In this document: piece after piece, positions 31,978 to 41,794 of the stretch
Layout: each line of letters opens with the position of its first letter
Position numbering within the stretch: the stretch's first letter is position 1
Assembly: GCA_028689635.1 (NCBI GenBank)
Contig: JAQVCU010000004.1
Span: 1-64,000, forward strand
Source: Oscillospiraceae bacterium
GTDB lineage: Bacteria > Bacillota > Clostridia > Oscillospirales > Ruminococcaceae
DNA: 64,000 nucleotides
Direction of reading: 5' to 3'
Translations under genes and position numbers: made by a program
The notes under the pieces: model-generated
Database searches by the model: none
What the model saw: only the letters and a program-made list of their open reading frames with translations
What the model was told of the DNA's origin: nothing

Positions 31978-34215
31978 GTGGCACAGAAAAAGAAAAAGGA
32001 GCCCAAGGCGGCAAAGCTGCCCAACGGCGCTGCCGAGATCGAAAACGCCGGGGTGGTGGTGGAACAGAAAATCACCGATACCCTGGAGACCAACTACATG
32101 CCCTACGCCATGAGCGTCATCGTCTCCCGTGCGATCCCGGAGATCGACGGCTTTAAGCCTGCCCACCGCAAGCTTTTGTATACCATGTATAAAATGGGCC
32201 TGCTCACCGGGGCCAAGACCAAATCGGCCAACATTGTGGGCCAGACCATGCGGCTGAACCCCCACGGGGACGCCGCCATCTATGAGACCATGGTGCGCCT
32301 TTCCCGGGGAAACCAGGCCCTTCTGCACCCTTATGTGGATTCCAAGGGCAACTTCGGTAAGGCCTATTCCCGCGACATGGCCTATGCCGCTTCCCGTTAC
32401 ACCGAAGCCAAACTTGACGCCATCGCGGGGGAGCTGTTTAGCGATATCGACCGCGACACGGTGGATTTTGTGGACAACTACGATGGGACGATGAAGGAAC
32501 CCACCCTTTTTCCGGTGACCTTCCCGTCTGTGTTGGTCAACGCCAACATCGGCATCGCCGTGGGAATGGCCAGCGCCATCTGTCCCTTCAACCTCAAGGA
32601 GCTGTGCGAGGCCACCATCGGCCTGCTGCGCCGGGACGATTTTGACATTTCCTCTGTGATGAGCGGGCCGGATTTTCCGGGAGGCGGCATGATCCTTTAC
32701 AACGCCTCGGAGATCGACCGCATTTATCAAACGGGCCGCGGCGCCGTGCGGGTGCGCTCCCGCTGGCAGTACGACAAAGGGAACAACTGCGTGGACGTCA
32801 CCGAGATCCCGCCCAGCACCACGGTGGAGGCCGTTATTGATAAGATCGTGGAGCTGGTCAAGGAGGGGAAGATCCGCGAAGTGGCGGATATCCGGGACGA
32901 GACCGATCTTTCCGGGCTTAAGATCACCCTGGATCTTAAACGCGGCGTCGACCCGGATAAGCTGATGGCAAAACTAATGCGCATGACGCCCCTGGAAGAC
33001 AGCTTCTCCTGCAACTTTAACGTGCTCATCGCCGGGACGCCCCGGGTCATGGGCGTTTACGAGCTGCTGCGGGAATGGGGGGCGTTTCGTACAGAATGCG
33101 TCCGCCGGCGCGTTTATTTCGATTTGAACAAGAAGAAGGAACGGCTCCATCTGCTCCAGGGCCTGGAAAAGATCCTGCTGGATATAGATAAAGCCATCCG
33201 CATCGTCCGCGAAACGGAGGAAGAGGCGGAGGTGGTGCCGAACCTGATGATCGGTTTCGGCATCGACGAGACCCAGGCGGAATATGTGGCGGAGATCAAG
33301 CTGCGCCACCTGAACCGGGAGTATATTTTAAAGAGGACGGAGGACATCGCAAAGCTCAAGGAGGAGATATCCGAAATGGAGGCGGTGCTGGGCGATCAGA
33401 ACCGCGTAAAGGAGATCATCATCGCAGAGCTGAAAGAGGTCGTCCGGAAATATGGCCAGCCCCGCCGCAGCATCATCCTCTATGACGTGGAGGAGGCCCA
33501 GTCCCAGGAAAAAGAGGAGATGCCGGAATACCCGGTGAATCTATTCTTTACCAGAGAGGGCTATTTCAAAAAGATCACTCCGCAGTCCCTGCGGATGAGC
33601 GGCGAGCAAAAGCTGAAAGAGGGCGACGAGGTGATCTGTACCCTGGAGGCCACCAGCGCCGTCCATCTGCTGTTTTTTACCGACCGCTGCCAGGTGTACA
33701 AAGCCAGAGGATGGGATTTTGACGACACCAAAGCCAGCGTTTTGGGCGATTACGTACCGGCAAAATTGGGAATGGATCCGGATGAGCGGGTGGCGTATAT
33801 GGCGGCGACGACCGATTACAACGGCTCGATGCTGTTTTTCTTCGAAAACGGCAAGGCCGCCAAGGTGGAGCTTTCCGCCTATGCCACAAAAACAAACCGC
33901 AAAAAGCTGGTGGGGGCCTATAGCGATAAATCGCCGCTGGTGGCGGCTTTCCAGATGGAAGAGGACAGGGAATATATGCTGGAATCTTCCGGCGGGCGGG
34001 TGCTGATTGCCCATTCCGGCGCCGTGGCGGCAAAAACCACCAAAAACACCCAGGGCGTGGCCGTGATGAGTCTAAAAAAGAACGCGGTGTTGGCCAAGGT
34101 ACGGCCTTTTTCCGAAGAGATGATCGGAAACCCGCACCGGTTCCGGGCCAAAAATATTCCGGCGGCCGGATCCATCCCCCGGGAGGGGGATCTGGGAGAA
34201 CAGCTTACCCTCTAA
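31978..34215 (+). CDS. Type IIA DNA topoisomerase subunit A (GyrA/ParC-like, divergent)
   Basis: NYMPYAMSVIVSRAIPEIDGFKPAHRKLLYTMYKMG, NPHGDAAIYETMVRLS, ASRYTEAKLDAIAGELF; GTG start. Confidence 0.9.
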   Translation: MAQKKKKEPKAAKLPNGAAEIENAGVVVEQKITDTLETNYMPYAMSVIVSRAIPEIDGFKPAHRKLLYTMYKMGLLTGAKTKSANIVGQTMRLNPHGDAAIYETMVRLSRGNQALLHPYVDSKGNFGKAYSRDMAYAASRYTEAKLDAIAGELFSDIDRDTVDFVDNYDGTMKEPTLFPVTFPSVLVNANIGIAVGMASAICPFNLKELCEATIGLLRRDDFDISSVMSGPDFPGGGMILYNASEIDRIYQTGRGAVRVRSRWQYDKGNNCVDVTEIPPSTTVEAVIDKIVELVKEGKIREVADIRDETDLSGLKITLDLKRGVDPDKLMAKLMRMTPLEDSFSCNFNVLIAGTPRVMGVYELLREWGAFRTECVRRRVYFDLNKKKERLHLLQGLEKILLDIDKAIRIVRETEEEAEVVPNLMIGFGIDETQAEYVAEIKLRHLNREYILKRTEDIAKLKEEISEMEAVLGDQNRVKEIIIAELKEVVRKYGQPRRSIILYDVEEAQSQEKEEMPEYPVNLFFTREGYFKKITPQSLRMSGEQKLKEGDEVICTLEATSAVHLLFFTDRCQVYKARGWDFDDTKASVLGDYVPAKLGMDPDERVAYMAATTDYNGSMLFFFENGKAAKVELSAYATKTNRKKLVGAYSDKSPLVAAFQMEEDREYMLESSGGRVLIAHSGAVAAKTTKNTQGVAVMSLKKNAVLAKVRPFSEEMIGNPHRFRAKNIPAAGSIPREGDLGEQLTL

Positions 34216-34220
34216 AAGAA

Positions 34221-34255
34221 AAAGGGACGGCAAAAGGGTGTCTCACTAAGGGATT
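34221..34255. other. Candidate attL of the element
   Basis: Host terminator arm AAAGGGACGGCAAAAGG + GTG + element arm TCTCACTAAGGGATT. Confidence 0.65.
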
Positions 34256-34263
34256 TTATACCT

Positions 34264-36019
<1,756 letters not shown>

Positions 36020-36084
36020 TCAAGGTTTATTTGCGGTCTTTGGTGTGAATTTTATGATAACGGCACGGCCTACCGCACAGGCGT

Positions 36085-36270
36085 TTATGCAGCCGTAGGC
36101 GTGGCGGGCGTTTCCGTAGTTTCATTGTTCAGTATCATCCTTTTTACCTTATCATATAGGCGTTCTCTGGCGCGGTCACTTTCAACGGAGACTACGGTGA
36201 AAAGCGTATCACCGACCTGCATTTCTGTGACACGGCTTGGTTTCTTGTTGGTAATGGTGTTCACATCCAT
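36085..36270 (-). CDS. TnpW-like small transposon protein
   Basis: 61 aa MDVNTITNKKPSRVTEMQVGDTLFTVVSVESDRARERLYDKVKRMI; pattern and location next to a TnpX-like recombinase resemble TnpW of Tn4451-type elements. Confidence 0.6.
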   Translation of the reverse strand: MDVNTITNKKPSRVTEMQVGDTLFTVVSVESDRARERLYDKVKRMILNNETTETPATPTAA

Positions 36271-36417
36271 ATCGTTCTCCTTTCCGACCCGGTAGGGCGG
36301 GTCTAATCTCTGTACCTGTATCTTCGGACAACGGGCGTTGGGTCTTACGCACAAATTCGCATAAGTTTTAGAGGGAATAGCCCCTGCAGGATACTGCCCA
36401 CAGGGGCCTCCCGGAAA

Positions 36418-37353
36418 TTATGCGGTCATCTGCATGACCTTAATGGCTTCGGGGCGAATCAGTTTGCCGTCCAGAAGTTCAAAGGCGAGGTAGCCGATCT
36501 GGTCGGTTTCGAAGAAACGCTCACGCAGGGTGCGGATGGTCATACTGGTACGCTCCACAATCCAGTAATAGCTGAAATCACCAAAGGCGATAGGCTTGCT
36601 GCCGGATTCCGCACCGGGCATATATTCGGAGATGTACACCTTCTTGCCCAGAATGGTATCGTTGGCGTGATTCCAAAGAGGCTGACCGGCGGCATCGGTA
36701 AGGGAGCGAATTGCCAGTGCGGTTTCGCTGCTCATCATCCACACGCCATTCTTGCGGTACTCCGGCTTGGCGGAGAAGAACAGCTTGACCACATTTTCGA
36801 AGGTGATGGCATCAGCGGTCACACCGACCTCTGCGCCGCCGTCCTCTGCCAGAATGCCGGTGGGCATATCTTCGCCTGTGCCGTTGATGAAGCCACGCTC
36901 CTCTGCATGGGCGAAATCCTTGACCAGTCTGTCAGTGAAATAGGACTCAAAGATGTTGTGGTTATCGTGCAGGAAGGATGCGTCAAGCTGCATAATGACA
37001 GCCAGCTTGTGGTCATTCAGCTTGTAGGTGCTGAAATCGTTGATGGCATCGTAGGCGTTGATGGCACCACCGGGGCCGACCCATTCAGCAGAATCGGTGT
37101 TGACCTTCGCAAGAATGGAAGAAGGGCCGTTGGGTGCATAGTGGTAGGTGGCAAGCTGACGGAACAGGCTCTCGGCATTCAGTTTATCCTCGAACTTTTT
37201 GGAAGAAGTAGTGGGCATCACATATGCGCCAGTAGTTTTTCTTCCGAGGTCGAGAATTTTTTTGTTGTCTTCCTTCCCCATGAGATAGTTCCAGAAGTGG
37301 TTGTGGTACTCCAGCTGATTGACGGGAGTAAAGGTATCGATAGTAGTATTCAT
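36418..37353 (-). CDS. HK97-fold phage major capsid-like protein
   Basis: 311 aa; ...SILAKVNTDSAEWVGPGGAINAYDAINDFSTYKLNDHKLAVIMQLDASFLHDNHNIFESYFTDRLVKDFAHAEERGFINGTGEDMPTGIL typical of HK97 gp5 family. Confidence 0.85.
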   Translation of the reverse strand: MNTTIDTFTPVNQLEYHNHFWNYLMGKEDNKKILDLGRKTTGAYVMPTTSSKKFEDKLNAESLFRQLATYHYAPNGPSSILAKVNTDSAEWVGPGGAINAYDAINDFSTYKLNDHKLAVIMQLDASFLHDNHNIFESYFTDRLVKDFAHAEERGFINGTGEDMPTGILAEDGGAEVGVTADAITFENVVKLFFSAKPEYRKNGVWMMSSETALAIRSLTDAAGQPLWNHANDTILGKKVYISEYMPGAESGSKPIAFGDFSYYWIVERTSMTIRTLRERFFETDQIGYLAFELLDGKLIRPEAIKVMQMTA

Positions 37354-37366
37354 AGTGAAATCCTCC

Positions 37367-37573
37367 TTAAATATTGTTAGGCTTGGTGGACAGACCGAGG
37401 GCGTTGCAATAATCTGCGAGGTCGGCGCAGTCCATATCGAATTCGGTATCGGTGTCATCCCTGCGGATATAAGGCACCTTGCTGATGTCCAGAGAGATGT
37501 TCTCCGGGGAGAAGATGGTGACCTTCTCATGCTTCTTGAGCTGCTTTTCAAAGAACTCTTTGGTCAGATTCAT
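37367..37573 (-). CDS. Small hypothetical protein
   Basis: 68 aa MNLTKEFFEKQLKKHEKVTIFSPENISLDISKVPYIRRDDTDTEFD with GGAGGTTTTTATT upstream. Confidence 0.6.
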   Translation of the reverse strand: MNLTKEFFEKQLKKHEKVTIFSPENISLDISKVPYIRRDDTDTEFDMDCADLADYCNALGLSTKPNNI

Positions 37574-37718
37574 AATAAAAACCTCCGTTTTGTTTGAATT
37601 AGGGTATATACCCCGTTTGAATATGCGAATTTGTGCGTGAGGCCCCACGCCCGTTGCACGGGTGAAAAGGTACAGAGATTTGCACCGCCCCTCCCGGACG
37701 CAGGGTACGCACGGGTAC

Positions 37719-37943
37719 TTAGATGACGGTGATGGGAACCGGCTTCTGGCGAAGATGCTGCTTTGCACAGAAAGCAAGGAACTCATCGTAGTCCTTGAAC
37801 ACAAGGTCACGGTGTCCGCCGTAAAGACGGATGTGGTGCTGCTTGCTGAATGTGACGGGAGTGCCGTCCTGCTTGTACAGGGTGATGGAATCGTGCTTGC
37901 GGAAATGCTCCGCCAAGAATTCCTTTTTGACTTCGTTTGCCAT
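37719..37943 (-). CDS. Small hypothetical protein, similar in layout to the 37367-37573 ORF
   Basis: 74 aa MANEVKKEFLAEHFRKHDSITLYKQDGTPVTFSKQHHIRLYGG with ribosome-binding site. Confidence 0.6.
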   Translation of the reverse strand: MANEVKKEFLAEHFRKHDSITLYKQDGTPVTFSKQHHIRLYGGHRDLVFKDYDEFLAFCAKQHLRQKPVPITVI

Positions 37944-37956
37944 AATGGTATCCTCC

Positions 37957-38241
37957 TTAAATTTTGTGACAGGCGTAGCACACATACAGGCCACGCTTGG
38001 TTTCGTTGATGACTCCGCTGATACGCTTCAGTGCCGTGCCGCAGCGAGGGCATCGGATATTGAAGTTGTCAGCGGAATTGCTGTTTTGGCTGTAGAGCCG
38101 GAAGTGGTGAGGAACCATCTCCTCAAGCCACATCTTGCTCTGTGCCTTGACTGTGTTGCCGTTGGGCGTGGGTATCATTGCCACCTTCTCCGTACCATCG
38201 GAATCACAGTCGATGAGTGGGTAGTAACGGATTTCGGTCAT
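37957..38241 (-). CDS. Small zinc-ribbon protein
   Basis: 94 aa with IRCPRCGTAL...LYVCYACHKI CxxC pairs. Confidence 0.65.
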   Translation of the reverse strand: MTEIRYYPLIDCDSDGTEKVAMIPTPNGNTVKAQSKMWLEEMVPHHFRLYSQNSNSADNFNIRCPRCGTALKRISGVINETKRGLYVCYACHKI

Positions 38242-38244
38242 GGA

Positions 38245-38499
38245 TTACACCGCCTTTCCGTCAGCGTCCAGAAAACGACCTCTGCAATATGCCAGTGCCT
38301 CTGCCTGCGTACCGAAGAATACGGAGGAAAAGCCGTTCTGCACTTTCCAGAAATCCATCGTCTTGTGACAGGACACCGCCACGGGCATACCACGCTTGTT
38401 CTGGAAGATGACATGGCAGTCATAGTCACGCTCGGAGAAATCCTTGGGACTGAAATTTTTGATACCCGGCTCAATGCCGTAGAAGAATTTGTGTCGCAT
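38245..38499 (-). CDS. Small hypothetical protein
   Basis: 84 aa MRHKFFYGIEPGIKNFSPKDFSERDYDCHVIFQNKRGMPVAVSCHKTMDFWKVQNGF; tightly packed with neighbours. Confidence 0.55.
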   Translation of the reverse strand: MRHKFFYGIEPGIKNFSPKDFSERDYDCHVIFQNKRGMPVAVSCHKTMDFWKVQNGFSSVFFGTQAEALAYCRGRFLDADGKAV

Positions 38500-38673
38500 T
38501 TTTCTGCTCCTTTCGTTGATTTTGGTTATATGGGTCACAGGGTGCTACGCAATCATAGGCACCGCCTCCTTTCCGCTTGGGGCAATGTGGCAAGTAATTA
38601 TGGTTAATTTCAAAATTTTATTTCCTATAGAAAAAACCTATAATCATCTGCCACATTGCCCCAGCCGTGTGAT

Positions 38674-40992
38674 TTATGTCAGCGGCGGGATGTCGAACTC
38701 CGTGAAGAGACGATAGCCGATGAGCATTGTGGTTTTCTCCCCGCCATACTTGGGGCGTTTGCGGACTACTTGGGCAAAAGCCTGCAGTCCCTGCTTGAAG
38801 TTTTTCATACTTTCCGGGTAGCAGCCGTTCTCTTGGCACCATCCCTTATAGCGGGCATATACCTTGGAGGTTGGTTCCTCGGCGGCAGCGTCCTCTACAA
38901 GGTTGTCCTCGAAGAACAGCACCATCTTGTCGCTATCGTGCTGATAGCGGTCTGTGGCAGCCTTCACTGACTGCGGCAGGTACAGTCCTTCCTTCTGCAA
39001 CAGGCGGTATCCCTCCAACAGCCAGTTGAGGATGGCACTCTGGACACCTTCCTCTGCAAAGCGGCGTTTCAGCGTGGTGTCACGGGACTGCTCATCGAAG
39101 TGCCTGTCGAACGGGATAATGATGATGCGGTCACTGGAAAACAGCGTCATATCGTTGATGACCGGCAGAAAGTTGGTGTTCACATAGATTTTGAACTGCG
39201 GCTGAAAATCAAAGCTGTTCTCATGAAGAAAACGAGCGTTGAGGGCATCGTTGCCGGTCATAGCCTTGACCTTGGCGGCATCAAGCACCATTCCTTTTCC
39301 CGGCTCCGGGATATTCACGAAGCGGACACCGGCAAGACGGGCCACATCCTCACTCGGCTGTGAGCCGTTGGTGTAGCTTTTCATAGCGATGGTCTCCGGG
39401 CGGGAGGCACAGCCGTAATCCCCAAGCACCTTCAGTACACTTTCACAGAGGGTTCCTTTGCCGTTACGTGTGGTCACGCCGTAAAGGATGGTCATGCATT
39501 CGTGGCGGGTATCCCCGGTAAGTCCGTAGCCGAGTATCTTCTGCAGGAACTTGGCTCTGTCGGCATCACCGCTCATGATTTCATCTATATAGGTGGCGAA
39601 ACGCTCCGAGTAAGCCGTTGGGTCATACACCACAGGACTGATTTTCGTAAGGAGGTCGGTGCTGCGGTGTTCGGTGAACTCCCCGGTGTCGATATGCAGA
39701 GTGCCGTTCCTGCAATTAAAAATGTAGATATCCGCATCAAAGCTGCCGTAGGAAATGGGATGATGCACCTGTGCGTCTTTGAGAATGTTGACCCTTATGG
39801 AGTGGCTCTGCCATCGGCTGGAATACTTGATGTAAGCCTTACGCTTATCCTCATCCTTGATTTCAAGGGCGAAGGCATACATGAGGTTTGCCAGATCCAT
39901 ACAATATTTCATTGCACGGAGATTGCCTGTGTCCGGCTGCCAGATGCCGTTATCGTAGTAGAACCATATCTTCCGCTCCGGCACATAGCGAAGGCGGTCT
40001 TGGAAGAAATCTGCGAAGATGCGTCCTGCGCCGATGTCGTTCCACGGATATTTCCTTCCGTCCATAGGGTCGAGTTCCTTGAGCCGTTCCAGACCGAAGT
40101 CCTCGGCGGCGGTGCAGGTGACGATAGGCTTGTAGCAGTCGGTCAGCCGAGCCACCGCCTTATCGATGGAGATATTGCCGTAGGTGTCTGCGCCACGGAG
40201 AGTATCCCACTTTTCACGCATCAAGCCGGACTGCCGGAACAGCCTGTCCATCTGCGCCTTGTCACCACTGCACCAGAATGCCAGCGTAGCAACGAGGGCG
40301 GCATCCGCTTCGCTCTGGCTCTTGTACCCGGTGATGTCCCCGTCCCACAGTCTGCGGAATTTCTCTCCGTTCTTGGCGGCAGAGGCTTTTGCGATGACCT
40401 CCTCATCACTGAGGTAGCTTTCGCCGGGAACAGCCACAGACGGTGTGGGCGGAGTGGGACGACGCATATAGGTGTCAAGCAGCCAAACAAGGGCATCTGC
40501 CGTTTCCGTCACATCGCCTTCCGTGATGGCGTTGCCGGTGACCGTGAGGAAACGATTGGTGTGACCGGGAATGTAGACCTCAATATCACCTTTCTTGATG
40601 TAGTAGGTCTTCGTATCGTAGATGAACCCGTCCGGCAGCAGACAGAAGATGCGGATGCCCGTGCCGGAGGGACTGACCTCGATATAGGTAGCACCGAAGA
40701 TGTCTACGATTTCCTGCGCCCACGGAAGCAGCTTGCCATCCACGATGCAATGGTCGAGGTCGATACCTACGATTCTGCCGTGGACACGGATGCCGATTCC
40801 TTCATAGCATGTTGTGGATGCCGCAGTCTCAAAGGCTGTGAAGGTGGCAGGGTCACTCACGCTGGCTCTGCGTGTTGTCCCCGGTGTGTAGGGCACCTTG
40901 GTTTTGTTGCCGTCCCGCAGTTCGTACTGCCAACAGCAGAACTGGCCATTGTCCTTGAGGAACTGCGGTATTTTTTCTAATTGAATTTGCAC
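38674..40992 (-). CDS. P4/D5-type phage primase-helicase
   Basis: N-terminal primase-polymerase-like region (GIGIRVHGRIVGIDLDHCI, SPSGTGIRIFC), D5_N region, helicase with YGVTTRNGKGTLCESVL (Walker A) and VRFVNIPEPGKG. Confidence 0.9.
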   Translation of the reverse strand: MQIQLEKIPQFLKDNGQFCCWQYELRDGNKTKVPYTPGTTRRASVSDPATFTAFETAASTTCYEGIGIRVHGRIVGIDLDHCIVDGKLLPWAQEIVDIFGATYIEVSPSGTGIRIFCLLPDGFIYDTKTYYIKKGDIEVYIPGHTNRFLTVTGNAITEGDVTETADALVWLLDTYMRRPTPPTPSVAVPGESYLSDEEVIAKASAAKNGEKFRRLWDGDITGYKSQSEADAALVATLAFWCSGDKAQMDRLFRQSGLMREKWDTLRGADTYGNISIDKAVARLTDCYKPIVTCTAAEDFGLERLKELDPMDGRKYPWNDIGAGRIFADFFQDRLRYVPERKIWFYYDNGIWQPDTGNLRAMKYCMDLANLMYAFALEIKDEDKRKAYIKYSSRWQSHSIRVNILKDAQVHHPISYGSFDADIYIFNCRNGTLHIDTGEFTEHRSTDLLTKISPVVYDPTAYSERFATYIDEIMSGDADRAKFLQKILGYGLTGDTRHECMTILYGVTTRNGKGTLCESVLKVLGDYGCASRPETIAMKSYTNGSQPSEDVARLAGVRFVNIPEPGKGMVLDAAKVKAMTGNDALNARFLHENSFDFQPQFKIYVNTNFLPVINDMTLFSSDRIIIIPFDRHFDEQSRDTTLKRRFAEEGVQSAILNWLLEGYRLLQKEGLYLPQSVKAATDRYQHDSDKMVLFFEDNLVEDAAAEEPTSKVYARYKGWCQENGCYPESMKNFKQGLQAFAQVVRKRPKYGGEKTTMLIGYRLFTEFDIPPLT

Positions 40993-41039
40993 TGTGTGTG
41001 CCTCCTTTCGATTTTATGTTGATGTTGGTGAGTGGGTGT

Positions 41040-41400
41040 CCTCCTTCACTACAAGCCGAAAAAGTCAACCCTCACTACCCACTGGAGGTCAAATCCCGGT
41101 TTGGCCCATGATTTTTGAAATTTGCTTCCCTCTACTCCTCTTTGGAGATGGGCGGTACGTTTTGACGAACTTCCGAGAAAAATTTTTCCTTCCCTCAGTA
41201 CAAGCCGAAAAATTCAACCCTCGTATCTTCCCACTGGAGAGGAATTTGGAATTTGAGCGGTTTCCTGCAAAAAAATTTCATTCCTCTGCCTATAAGCGAA
41301 AAATCCATCCGAATCGAACCCCCTTTCGCTCAAAAATGAGCAGAAGTTTTTCGTCCTCTCACTTACTACCGAGAAATTCAACCCCTACTTGGTAGCCACG
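41040..41400. repeat. Imperfect direct repeats (iteron-like) in the divergent intergenic region; candidate replication origin
   Basis: TACAAGCCGAAAAAGTCAACCCTC (~41050), TACAAGCCGAAAAATTCAACCCTC (~41199), CTATAAGCGAAAAATCCATCC (~41289), TTACTACCGAGAAATTCAACCCC (~41363); also two CCCACTGGAG copies. Confidence 0.6.
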
Positions 41401-41557
41401 GCGGAGAGCAAAACTTGAGGGTAAATGCGAAAAAGAGCAAAAAAATAAGCCCTCCCACAAGAAAATTTCTGTGAGAAGGCTGCTCGGTATTGAAAAGTTC
41501 ACATTTGCGTGATATAATATTATTCAAAGTGATTAGAAACACGCACGGAGGTGTGAT

Positions 41558-41794
41558 ATGGCTGTTAGTTATAAGAGACTGTTCCATCTGCTGATTGAGC
41601 GTGATATGACAACGACCCAACTTCAGCAGCAAGCCGGATTTTCATCCAATATCGTTCCCCGGATGAAACGAAACGGCTATGTATCCTTAGATACGATTGA
41701 AAGCATCTGCCGAGCCTTGGACTGCGGCGTAGATGATATTCTGGAATTTGTGCCGGATACCGGCAAAGATGGAGGTAACAACGATGGCGAATAA
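41558..41794 (+). CDS. XRE/Cro-type helix-turn-helix regulator
   Basis: MAVSYKRLFHLLIERDMTTTQLQQQAGFSSNIVPRMKRNGYVSLDTIESICRALDCGVDDILEFVP. Confidence 0.9.
   Translation: MAVSYKRLFHLLIERDMTTTQLQQQAGFSSNIVPRMKRNGYVSLDTIESICRALDCGVDDILEFVPDTGKDGGNNDGE

Noticed and set aside
41040-41400. CRISPR array
   Set aside because: Repeat copies are degenerate and spacing is irregular (about 150, 90, 75 nt); no cas genes nearby.
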